A model generated the notes under the pieces. That model made no database searches and was not told the DNA's origin. It saw nothing but the letters and a program-made list of their open reading frames with translations. 37,706 bases of DNA. Source: Ophryocystis elektroscirrha. Its lineage: Eukaryota; Apicomplexa; Conoidasida; Neogregarinorida; Ophryocystidae. Positions within the stretch are counted from its first letter, which is position 1; every line of letters starts with the position of its first letter. Shown in pieces: positions 1 to 11,165 of the stretch. The stretch is from positions 39,829 to 77,534 of the forward strand of contig JAQIFP010000022.1 in assembly GCA_030141585.1 (NCBI GenBank), read 5' to 3'. Position numbers and translations under genes: made by a program.

Positions 1-327
1 GTATATATAAAGATATGTATATATAAAAATATGTGTATATAAAGATATGTATATATAAAGATATGTATATATAAAGATATGTATATATAAAGATATGTAT
101 ATATAAAGATATGTATATATAAAGATACGTATATATAAAGATATGTATATATAAAGATATGTATATATAAAGATATGTATATATAAAGATATGTATATAT
201 AAAGATATGTATATATAAAGATATGTATATATATATATATAAACGTATATATTAAAGTATATATGTGTGCATGAATATATATATGTGTATATAAATATTT
301 GTATAAAGCTATATAAGTCTACATGTA

Positions 328-382
<55 letters not shown>

Positions 383-660
383 GTATATATAAAGATATAT
401 ATTAGCACATATATATGTATATATATATGTGTATATAAATGTATATATAAATGTATATATAAATGTATATATATAGGTATATATGTGTACATATATATGT
501 ATATATGTATTATATATGAGAAAAATATTATTGTGATAATTGCTAAAGTATTTATTTTTTTTATTTAAAAAACTGTAATAATAATAAACTATCATAATAA
601 CTGTTTTTTATATGTAAATACGGTTTTTGTTATTTGACATCTAATTAAATTATATTTAGC
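1..660. repeat. TA-rich tandem repeats at left edge
   Basis: Positions 1 to about 237 are a tandem array of a 16-bp unit (AGATATGTATATATAA), roughly 14 copies with a few substitutions. It is followed by irregular TA-rich sequence, a (TA)n run at about 331-378, and further TATATGTATATAAA-like units to about 515. The open frame at 323-568 is only the Tyr/Ile translation of this repeat. If the patatin gene at 707-1426 continues leftwards, this stretch is its intron; no further exon was recognised in it. Confidence 0.9.
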
Positions 661-706
661 ATTAAAAATTAATTCCCATATATTGAATAATAGTGTAAAA
701 ACTTAC

Positions 707-1426
707 AGTGGGTAATTTTCTCATTTTAAGAAGAACTTCAAGAACTCCCAAATGATGGAGACCAAGCATGGCTCCTCCCGAAAATACTATGCAAGTTGAA
801 CCGTATATTTTATACAATTGAGATATGTCCTGGAGAAGTGTATCGTCTTTAATGTTTTCTATTTCTTGCTCGAGAAACTTAATGGATAATAATAGCTCAT
901 GATGGAAAATTTCGGACAATTCTTTGGTTCCGTTATAGCAACACGACCATAACTCGTGTGATAATGTGTTATGTAGTTTGGATTCCAAACAGAATCTTAT
1001 ACATTGATAAAGCTCGAAGAACTGGTTCTGACGACGAAATGTTCGAAGCTCATGAATACGCCTTCTTAAAACAATAGGGTCATAAGCTGAAATTGGATAA
1101 GTTTCATCATTTTTTTTCCAAGCAATAATGCTCTTATTTAAATTATCTAAATTTTTTGAACAGCGAGAATATTCTTTGTAATTTTTACACTCACGCCTCC
1201 TATAAATTAAAGAACGCACTTTGGGACGTGATAGCCATTTCTCTGCAGCACGTCCCGTAAATCTTACGATTACGTAAAGACAGCCTTCAACTATAAAAAA
1301 AAAAATTATGATAAAACAAATAGGGATGCTTAAAATGGTTCGAATGTCGAGTTTCGGAAAACTTCTAAAAACCTTTTTTCTATTTTGTTGAAGTATAACT
1401 TGTTTTATATCGAATTCTTCATGCAT
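707..1426 (-). CDS. Tgl/SDP1-type patatin-like triacylglycerol lipase, 5' part
   Basis: Partial gene: 240 codons from ATG at 1426 to a phase-0 GTAAGT donor at 706. A hydrophobic stretch at about residues 30-54 could be a membrane anchor. Residues about 115-190 match the DUF3336 domain that precedes the patatin domain in yeast Tgl3/4/5 and plant SDP1 lipases, including YDPIVLRRRIHELR and a later GTKEL. The exon ends with the patatin oxyanion-hole loop, FSGGAMLGLHHLGVLEVLL, about residue 218 on. The GxSxG nucleophile elbow and catalytic Asp should lie in the next exon, which is not visible and is probably beyond the left edge. Members of the family hydrolyse triacylglycerol at lipid droplets. 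The family call is good; activity cannot be judged from this half. Confidence 0.82.
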
Positions 1427-1995
1427 ATTACATAATTGTTCATTTTCTATAATTTAAACTTTTATATTTCAATAAAAAAATTAGAATCTGTTAATTATGT
1501 ATTATTGTGTTTCTTTATTCCTTTTACAAATACACTAATTTTTAAGCTATTTTTGTATGTTTACATACAATTTTTTAAAATTAACATAAAAAATATACAA
1601 AAATTGAAAAACTAAATTTTAGAAGAATTAAAACAAAAAAAAAAAAAAAAAAATCATTAAATTCTAAAAAAAAAAGTTTATAACAATTTTTTCTGTTAAA
1701 TCAGCTATAGGAACAAGTATAACATTTATAAACAATCATAATCATAATAATAATGTAAGAAGACGTTTGCAACCACTTCTTTTTATAATTAAATAATATT
1801 TAATTGTTATTTTATTATTAAAACTTTGTTATACTCATTTTTTAAACTTATATAAAATCTTTCTATTATCTGATTTTATTAAAAATCTTCATTTTAAATA
1901 AATTATAAATTAGGATACTAAAGTTATCTAGAAAACTCCTACCAACGTTAATTTATGGCTCTATTTTCAAAGGCTATCAATAAGTTTTTAGAAGC
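1427..1995. other. Intergenic, A+T-rich, no gene seen
   Basis: Upstream region of the patatin gene, with poly(A) tracts at about 1632-1652. No open frame with protein-like composition was found. Confidence 0.6.
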
Positions 1996-2495
1996 CTTCT
2001 ACTAGTGCTTCTAATTAGCTTCTACTAGTGCTTCTAATTAGCTTCTACTAGTGCTTCTAATTGGCTTCCACTAGTGCTTCTAATTAGCTTCTACTAATGC
2101 TTCTAATTAGCTTCTACAAGTATTTTTAATTAGCTTCTACTAGTTCTTCTAATTAGCTTCTACTAGTTCTTCTAATTAGCTTCTACTAGTTCTTCTAATT
2201 AGCTTCTACAAGTATTTTTAATTAGCTTCTATTAATGCTTCTAATTAGCTTCTACAAGTATTTTTAATTAGCTTCTACTAGTTCTTCTAATTAGCTTCTA
2301 CAAGTATTTTTAATTAGCTTCTATTAGTGCTTCTAATTAGCTTCTATTAGTGCTTCTAATTAGCTTCTATTAGTGCTTCTAATTAGCTTCTACTAGTTCT
2401 TCTAATTAGCTTCTACTAGTGCTTCTAATAAGCTTCTAATAGTGCTTCTAATTAGCTTCTACTAGTGCTTCTAATTAACTTCTAGTAATCCTTCT
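1996..2495. repeat. 23-bp minisatellite, about 21 copies
   Basis: The unit is CTTCTACTAGTG followed by CTTCTAATTAG, 23 bp, repeated about 21 times with point variants such as CTACAAGTATTTTTAATTAG. Each unit is itself an imperfect doublet of a CTTCTA-headed 11-12-mer. The period is not a multiple of three, so it is not a coding repeat. It is less A+T-rich than the other arrays in the window and lies about 150 bp upstream of the ARPC4 start. Confidence 0.95.
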
Positions 2496-2645
2496 TTAAA
2501 ATCTCTTCTAACTTGTTTAAAAATTTCCAAGTTGACATTAGCATTAAATTAAACATTTAAGCAAAACTGTTGAACTAGCATTAATTCAATTTTTGTTTAG
2601 GAACTTTATAAGAGTTTTCAATAAAGCTTTTTAATCGATTATGTT

Positions 2646-3407
2646 ATGTCAAAATCATCGTTAAGTTTACTGAGCCCTGATCTTTTGGAAAACGTTATAA
2701 ATGCGGCAAAGGAGAACTTTTTTACTCCATCAAAACAAATAGATGTTTTTAGATTCAATCCAGTTGTTTCTGTAGAGACAAAAGCAGATGTTATCAGAAA
2801 ATTTGAGTCAGAATCAGCGAATGTATTATTAGAGGCAGCTGAAGATTCTTTAAGAGTAAAAAAAAAAAAAGAAAAAAAAAAAATAGATTAGCTGGTATTT
2901 TAAAGTTGATAACCATGAGAAGAGTGAAACCAAAAAAGTACTTGATTATATGTTTATAAAGTTAAATGACATGGAAACTGTTTCACATACAATTATTCGT
3001 AAAAGACCCGTTGAAGGATATCATATCACTTTCTTATTCATGGAGCATCATTTAAAAATGGCTACGGTTTCCCAGCTCATTTTGCAAATGACCCAGGTTT
3101 GTTTTTTTTTTTTTTTTCTAGTTAGATTAAATTTAGTATATATATACAAATATGATTGATATGTATTTATTTTTTACCGTACAAAATTCCTTTAGTGTTT
3201 AAGTACAAAACTATTTAGTCAATCTTATTACTATTACAATTTTTATATTGATTTTAGACTTTACGTTTACTGGAAAGACACGTGAGTGGAGTTTTGCAAA
3301 AATTAAAGATTCACGAAGATTACGTTGCTGATTGCTTACTTGCAGGGTTTTTGGAAGTCCATATGAGACCCATAGCTGCATCAAAAAAAGATAATGAAAA
3401 TCATTAA
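2646..3407 (+). CDS. ARPC4: Arp2/3 complex subunit 4 (ARPC4, p20)
   Basis: Exons 2646-2855, 2887-3096 and 3258-3407, all phase 0, give 189 aa against about 168 in animals. ARPC4 is a core scaffold subunit of the seven-subunit Arp2/3 complex, which nucleates branched actin at the cell cortex and on endocytic sites. The best evidence is RKRPVEGYHITFLF, matching the conserved RRKPVEGYDISFLI of ARPC4, together with NVLLEAAEDSLR before it and ERHVSGVLQKL near the C terminus at the expected spacing. The first intron, 2856-2886, is 31 nt and almost pure A; removing it joins two open frames exactly across a conserved part of the family. The second intron is 161 nt. The N-terminal ~35 residues are divergent, so the start is only probable. 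Confidence 0.85.
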
Positions 3408-3776
3408 TTTAAAAATAAATTTTTTTTTTTTTTCTAAAGAATTATTGAACTTTATTCACTTAGTATTTTTTTTAGTGCATACTATGGTACGATCAATAGT
3501 GCATTTGTTATTTACCCACAATTTGATAATATATAATTACATAATGAGAATTGAACTGTTAAATATTTTATTTGAACAGATGTTTTTTTTTTTTTAAAAA
3601 ATTATTTCGTAGCAAAAAAAAAAAGGAAGTGGTTCTTTTTTTTATTATCTTTATACTATACTGCAATAAGAATAAGTTATTTAGAAACATCAATTTACAT
3701 GCAAAATGATTTTATAGCAAAGAAGTCTTTTCGCATGCAATAAATTGAATACACTTGAAATAATCTTTTGGCAAAA
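3408..3776. other. Intergenic, poly(T)-rich
   Basis: Spacer between the ARPC4 stop and the GH18 start with several T10-T13 runs. No exon was recognised. Confidence 0.6.
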
Positions 3777-5494
3777 ATGAAAATTTTGAAGTCTGTGCCA
3801 AGATTTATTATTTTCTATTCAAACTTATTATATTTTATTAGTTTCTTCAAATTAATTGAATCGTCAGACTATGGTAAATTATTGAAATAGCGTTATATTC
3901 ATTCAAAAACGTTTTTTTTTTATATATTTATTTTTTTGTGTTTTTTAGAATGCGACTCAGGCGATTCTTCATGCGATTTTAACACGGTTGAACAGCAAAA
4001 TGACTATTTACTTCAAAGAAGTGCAGACCCTACGTTACCCCCCAATAGAGATATCAAGTTTGGAGTTTATTTGCCTTCGGTATAACTGATTAAATACAGT
4101 AAACTATCATTAATTAATATATAAATTGAATATATTTTAATTTAAATAAACTGCATAAGCAAAATTATATAACCCTTTATAATATTTAAATATACATATT
4201 ATATTTTATATATTATAAATGATATATTATATATTATCTAGTATATATTAAATATTATTAATTATGTATATTATATATATAATATATATATTATATTCAA
4301 ATTATCGGATAAATTTATTCATATATACTTATATAAATTGATATATATTTATATATAGTTATATATATTTATTAATATTTATACATATTCATATAGTATA
4401 TACATTATATATTATAAGTAATATATTATAATATATATTATATATAGTATATATTAAATATAAGTTATTAAATATATATACTTAGTATTTATTAATGGGA
4501 TTTTGCTGTATATAATCCGTTATTTATGATATGATAAATGTTAATAGTTTTTTTTTTTTCTTAGTGGAACGTTTACAGCAAGATGTTTATGGGTTTAAGT
4601 AAGCTAAATTTGAACGGCGTGTCATCTGCTCCGAGCGTGCCAGAATGGAAATATAGTTTTTGGGCTCGCGACATGCGTGCGTTAGCAAATAAAATGCATT
4701 ATTTAAATTATGCTTTCTGGAATGTAAATTCTGACTGTATAGTTCAGGATTCAGATACAGATGCATCTTGGTATGGAGCGGTATCCGAACCAACGTGGAT
4801 AAATATACAACGAAATAACCAAAGCGTATGTAAAGGTATGATGAATGATATGATGTCACTCAAAAACGATTTTCCTCATTTAAAACTTCTGGTCACTTTG
4901 GGAGGATTAGAGAATGCAAAAAATCTTTCAAAATGCTCATCTACACAAGAAAATCGAGAAAAGATAGCAAAATCTTTAAATTTTTTACTGAAGCAAATGG
5001 ACTCTAACTGGGGTATGGCAGACAACATGTGGGCTGGTGTTGATATTATCAAAGAATATTCTGATAGTGTTGAAGACAGTGAATGGGAAAACTACGTTTC
5101 ATTAATAAAAACTATTCGACAAATAGCTCACAATGAAAATCGCCATGAAGCCATTATTTCCAGTGCTTTTGGGGTAGGCGCTCCTTTTGATAAACTTATC
5201 TCAACGCCACATATTGTCAAAGATCTTTGTGAAAGTGTGGATTTTGTTAATTTAAAGGCATACAACTTCCATGGACAGTGGGATAAAATTACAGGGCATG
5301 CTGCTCCTTTTTGTGAGGATAAGAGAACTCAAAACCCTACTAGAAATTCTGTTGTAAGCATAGTTGATAAGCTGACTGCAGCTGGATGTCCAGCTATTAA
5401 AGTAAGTTAGATTTCTGTTATAATTAAATAAATAATAAATTATTATTATTTTTATTGAATAAAAATAATAATAATTAATGAAGTTCATTTTACA

Positions 5495-5530
<36 letters not shown>

Positions 5531-6569
5531 CAATAATAATTATTAATAATTTTATTACTTAATTAAGAAATGAAGGAATATATGAATTATGCTAATTAAT
5601 TGGTTTCAGTTGCATCTAGGAATTCCTAGTTTTGCGCAAGTATGGACTTCTGTGGAGCGAGGCCCTCACGGAAACGGGTTATTTACAGCTGCTTCAGGAG
5701 ATTTCTGGAAAGGTTGGTCTACATATTCTCAATCGGAGACTGAGTGGGAACCTCAAGGAACTGTATCTTTTTGGGACATTAAAAGAGAATTCGAAAGAAA
5801 CGCAGATTTAAAAGAATATGTGTACGAATGTCCAGAAAATTACGACGTAGCTGTCCCCATAAAACACATATATTCCGAACAACGAAAAATTTTTGCTTCT
5901 TATGAAGATGAAAATACTGTGGAGCATAAAGCTATATGGGCGAAGACGCGTGGACTAGGAGGCATTTTTTTTTGGGAAGCTGAGAATGACCGTAAAGGAC
6001 ATTTGCTAAACGCCGCCAGAATTGGTTTTGATGTTTCTAAAGTAAACCCAGCAAAGCAGAATACAAATAAATGTTTTGACGATCGAAAAATCGATTATAC
6101 TTTGAATCCATTAACTGGAGAAAAAATAAGAGAGGAGTGCCAATTCACAAATCATTCTTTGAATGTAATTTCTGGTGACACGTGTGCAAAATTACGTCAT
6201 TTGGCTAAAACGGCGTGCGGAGATTATGAAGCTTTCGTTATTGGTTCACATCGCCAGGGAGAAACTGAATGTCTTCATTTATGCACACGGCTATTCGGTG
6301 AAGGAATGAGCAGATTAAACGCTGGAGACACCATTTATTACGCCTGTGACAATGAAGTAGTCTCTCCAGAGGCGGGAATTGAATCCAGATACGAGTCAAT
6401 AACTCATGAACAAGATAGTGTGACGGGGAACCACTGTAGTACATGCGATGACTGTGTTGCTGTCCCTGGAAACTTCCAAGCTGCGACTGATGCACACTGT
6501 AAACCTTGCGCAAGGAACAAACAATCGTGGTGGCCATGTTCTGATCCAGGATTATGCCACTGTAAATAA
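3777..6569 (+). CDS. Secreted GH18 chitinase-like protein, degenerate active site
   Basis: Exons 3777-3873, 3949-4079, 4565-5401 and 5610-6569 join in frame to 674 aa. Residues 1-32 look like a signal peptide (hydrophobic FIIFYSNLLYFISFF). The GH18 barrel starts at KFGVYLPSWNVYS and contains LLVTLGG (the SxGG-type strand), WAGVDIIKEYS at 232-242 where the catalytic DGxDxDxE belongs, LKAYNFHGQWDKITGH at about 306-321 and GLGGIFFWEAEND ending the barrel near residue 482. In the catalytic motif the first Asp is Ala233 and the third is Ile238; Asp236 and the acid Glu240 remain, and the MxYD Asp is Asn310. The tail is Cys-rich: a possible LysM-like segment around SGDTC, then a terminal module ending in WWPCSDPGLCHCK that resembles tails of fungal chitinases. 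It is probably secreted, and more likely chitin-binding than efficiently hydrolytic; that last point is inference. Confidence 0.88.
4080..4564 (+). other. Intron 2 of the GH18 gene
   Basis: A 485-nt phase-0 intron made of TATAAATAT-type low-complexity sequence and ending in a T-rich tract and CTTAG. Nothing else was seen. Confidence 0.75.
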
Positions 6570-6810
6570 ATAATTACTTTTTTGTAATATATAATTTTTA
6601 AAAATTAAATTAGATTTCTTTTTATAATTTTATTACTCATAATTTTAAACAAGTGTAATAAAGACATTGTAAACGAATAGTATTATTTTTGTATTATTTA
6701 CATTTTATTTTGTGCCTTTTGGATAAAGAACCTTGAATAAATGATGATTTCATCAAATTAATTATTAGATTATTATTTGAGTTAGTGGGATTAAATGTAA
6801 ATAAAGAAAA

Positions 6811-9684
6811 ATGGAGGAGTTCACAAATTATAGTGAGTGGAACAAAATACAGGATATGTGGTATCGTAAAGAGCCTATACTTACGATGAATTGGTATAAA
6901 GACAATTTAAACAAATACTTTATGCGCTTTAGTCCATTTGGAGGACCTATAAGTATTTTGCTAGGCGTTAACGTTAATTTGAAGCCCATGGAAGATGTTT
7001 CACTCCCAACTTTACAAATATGTACTGCAGCAGGGGTATTATTAAGCCAAATCCCGTGGACATTTGGATTAGAAATAGCCTTAATGAAATGGGATATAGA
7101 AGAAAATTTAATTTGTATTTTTGATACAGGCACTGTGCGTGTTTTCTCCGCCATGGCTGAATTACTGTATACGTACACTTTGCATGAAGAAATTAAATTA
7201 GACCACGGTATATATTTGGGAGACATTTCGACTGATAAAATAGTTTGCGTAACTCGAGCTTTGAATATTTATGTTAATTATGGTTTATATAAATCGAATT
7301 GTGTTAAGTTGACTCATGCCAAAATTAATAATATTCCCATAGATTTATTTGTAATATCTTTTGATTTAAATAATCTTCATGATGACTATAATGACACTCC
7401 TTTATTTGAAAAGAAGTTGCCTCTCAAAAATAATTCGAATTATGAGTTGGATGCCTCGGAAGACAAAGACTACGACAGTAATTTGGATTCAAAACATGAA
7501 GTCAAAAGATTTTCTAAGCCATTCTCTGAAATTGATGAAGATAAAGAATTGAATCAATTTTTTGACGTAGATGGAACAAATACTTTAAGTAATTGGCGTG
7601 ATAGTGTGTCTTTGGATAATGAAAAAATAATAAATAAAAAAAGTACGTCGAATCAGCGTTGTTCAGAACAGTCTCCAGTTTTGTTGTCATGTTCGTCGAA
7701 TGTTCCTTCTACTTTTTCGAGTTCAAATGATTTTTCCGATGAATCTTCCACGAAAAAACTCATCAATGTATTAAACAATTATCACTTTAGTGATAACCAA
7801 GCGGATAAGCGTAGTTCAAGCAATTTAAACGATAATTTTGCTAGTTGGATTGATCAAAAAGCCGCACCGTCGTCCTCCGCTGTAAATGAAGCGGAAAAGA
7901 CGTATAAGCAAATTATTGAAACCGCTAGATCTGATTACAGTAAAACTTCCGATAGTGTCGCTTCAGAATATAAATTATTCAATAATCGTGGATCTTACCA
8001 ACATGCAGCAACGTCTTACAATAATAGACCTTCTTCGACTGTGTATTCCATTGATCACAAACAAGCAACAACCGTTTTTGACAGAAATAACTCATTTATT
8101 AAAAAATCCTTTGACAAAAGGGAACCCATTGTGAAAGATAACCAAACCATTTCTTCAAATAATTTTAATGTATATATAATAACGAAATCCGGTACATTGT
8201 ATTTGATAAATTTGGTCCTATGTAAGCAAATAAGCCCATCAATATATTTTACAAACTTTATAAGAAATTTAGATAAGAGGCATATATCGGCAAAGTCTTT
8301 GGATAATATAGTTTATGTGTATTCATTACATAAAGTCTTGGAAATGGATACTGCTGACAACAATAGTCCACAGATAATAAATACTGTGCCACTACCCATA
8401 GCAAGAGATAAAAACACAAAAACTATTTGTGGCTGGATAGGCCGCAATTGCCTTGTAGTATACCACACTTGTGATCCCTTTATAGTAAGCATAGGAGGTC
8501 CTTACAAACAGTGGATTCCTTTTGTTTTTCATGACGAAATTATAACACTATTGACAGAACTGGACTGTGTCAGAGTTATATGTAAAAAAATGACATATTG
8601 GATTCGTTGTGTCAATAGCAGCTCTTTGAATATATTTAAAAGTAAAACACATAGCGCATTTTATTTATATAACGCGTACAAATCTATTAATGAAGACAAC
8701 AATATACAGGTTCACACATTTTTGGAAAAAGCTCAAAAAAATCTCGTGTCAGCTATAATCAACTGCTGTGACGCCGCAATCAGAGAAAGAGATACAGATT
8801 TGTGTTATCAATTACTTGGTGCCGCTAGTTTAGGAAGAACATTGCTATTAAAAGGATATTCTAGCAGAATACAAAAATTTTTAATGAGATTATTTTTGTC
8901 TGTATGTCGTGATTTGCGGACACATTTAATATTAGCAAAACATAATATTGAAAAAGCAATTTCAATAAATCAATACATTTATTTAACTCCTTATAGAGTT
9001 TTAAGGATTCTAGCAAAAAGGCACCAACATTGTTTAGCTTTAAGACTTGCAGATTTACTTGGTTTTCAAATAGACAACTCAATACAAAAATTTCTTTATT
9101 TATCTTACATTCCAGAAAATAATAATAATGGAAATTATGACGAAAATTTCCCAGCTTATAAATTACAAGAACTAAAGCAATGGAGTTTCTATACTTCAGA
9201 AGAAAGATATGGTATTTTACCTGTTACCAAAAATCTCAGTACGGGAATAACCATACCAGTGCATCATTTTTCATATATTAATGCATTTTCTCACATTATA
9301 GATCAAACGAATAATATAATTAAAGTTTCTCCAGAAACTTCGATCTTTACTGATCTATTGGAACATTGGATAGCCATTCAAATTATTAATAAAAACGATA
9401 TATCTGAAGAACTTCTTCTAAAAATTATATCCTCATGTCTGGCTTCTTTTCCTAAAGTATTTTGCTCTTATTACGACGTAAGCTACAATATAAAGCAGTT
9501 TTTGTTAAATTACTGATATATATTATAATTGATAAATGTCTATATATACAAGAAATATATATATTAAAAAATAATACAAAAAATACAAATCTTATAAAAT
9601 AATATAATATATATATATATGTATAACTATAAAAATGTATAATATTATTATATATTTTACCAAATATACTATTATATATATTAT

Positions 9685-9727
<43 letters not shown>

Positions 9728-10973
9728 TGGTTTGATTGATTTAATTGGTTAAATTGTATATTATAAAATTCATTATATATAATGCATGCATATATAGACT
9801 AACTTATGTTCATGAGTTTATATATATGTATAGATATAATTTTATTTTTTATCAATAATTAATATTAATTAATATAAAAAATGATTATATTTGATTTCAG
9901 TTGGCGATGATAGCAGACTATTTTAATTCTCCTAAAATTGCGAACACTTTGATTCGGTATGAGTTACGATACAAATATCGTGTCTTTGGACTGTTAAGAA
10001 TGAAAGATTTAAAAGGGGCTTTAGACGTGGCAATTATTTCGGAAAACCCTGAGTTAATTTATATATGCATTAAAGCACTTGAAAAAATAGATCCTTATGT
10101 GGGACTTATCAAATGTTTCCAAAAAAACAAGATTTTATGGAGAATTTATCAGTCAATTTGCATAAACTCGAAGAAATATGTTACTATCAGAAGATTATAT
10201 GAGTCTGAAAACCACTTAAATTTGGCTGCTTATATGTCTTTCGCAAACAATATAGAAACTTCAGATATTTCAAGCTTTGCACACACTGCCGCTCTTTTTA
10301 GCTCAGCTGCAAGAACTTCAAAAAGTCCCATACTACCAAAAATAACATTAGAACATTTAGAATTACTAAATATTCAAAAAACTCTGGAAGCCAAATATGG
10401 GAAAATCATTTGGTCTGATAAAGATATCCATGCAGAATGTCGTTCTTTAGCACAAACTATCAAATTTCTTTATAAAAAGTAAGATTTTTGTTATATTTTT
10501 TAAAACCCGTTATTAGAAATGATGTGAAAGAAGCAGAAAGACTTCAAGCATTATTTTCAATATCCCCTAAACTAGCTGTGAAACTTCGATTACAAGTTTT
10601 AGCGGAATCGTAAGGTTAATTTACTCCATTTAGCGTTTATTTAGCGATCGCATTGAAGAGTTCTTAGACTTACGTAAAACCAATGCAAAATTTAATATTT
10701 CTAACACTTATTTGGTTACTTTACTACGCAAGTCATCCAAGAAAAAACTTACAGGTAATATTTGATTTTCTCCTTAACAAAACCAAAGAGGCTGCAATTG
10801 AACAATTATCCACGGAAAACGCATCACAGTCTCTCAAAAATGTCTTTAGTCGTCCAGGCTGGGATTTCCTTAAAATATTTAATACGCAAAATTTGAATAA
10901 ATCCGATATTAACGAAGATGAAACATCAAATGGGTTTTTATCCAGATACTTTAAACCACTCAAAAAAAATTAA
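6811..10973 (+). CDS. VPS16: VPS16, HOPS/CORVET core subunit
   Basis: Exons 6811-9477, 9901-10478, 10517-10609, 10645-10754 and 10789-10973 give 1210 aa; human VPS16 is 839 aa. VPS16 is a core subunit of the HOPS and CORVET tethering complexes that drive endosome-vacuole fusion. The N terminus fits Vps16_N: FSPFGGPISILLG matches the family's APYGGPIALL, followed by LQICTAAGVLLSQIPW and the DTGTVRVF blade. The C-terminal exons fit Vps16_C: MIADYFNSPKIANTLIRYE, then NDVKEAERLQALF and KLAVKLRLQVLAES. The extra length is mainly an Asn/Ser/Asp-rich insertion at about residues 187-450 inside the propeller, after which NVYIITKSGTLYLINL resumes it. Introns are 423, 38, 35 and 34 nt. The ATG follows an in-frame stop-rich spacer and precedes the first conserved block. 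Confidence 0.92.
9478..9900 (+). other. Intron 1 of VPS16 with TA microsatellite
   Basis: A 423-nt phase-0 intron (GTAAGC...TTTCAG) with a (TA)n run at about 9690-9724. No other feature. Confidence 0.85.
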
Positions 10974-11165
10974 TCAATAAACAAAATGATATCGCTTCGT
11001 AAGTATTCTTAAGTAATGCATAAAATCTTAAGCAATGCGTAAAATACTTATTTAAGCAAGTTATATCAAAAAACTGGAAAAAAAAAAAAATAAAAACAAA
11101 ATGCACGCAGATATTTAAATTATTTCTGAAGATTTCTTAATTTTTTTATTAGATAAACGACTAAT

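Noticed and set aside
323..568. 81-aa open frame of Tyr/Ile repeats
   Set aside because: It is the translation of a TA microsatellite; there is no protein-like composition.
1996..2495. CRISPR-like array
   Set aside because: The 23-bp units are contiguous with no unique spacers, and the genome is eukaryotic; it is a minisatellite.
6238..7226. Minus-strand frames opposite the GH18 and VPS16 genes
   Set aside because: They are shadows of strongly supported plus-strand exons and show no domain.
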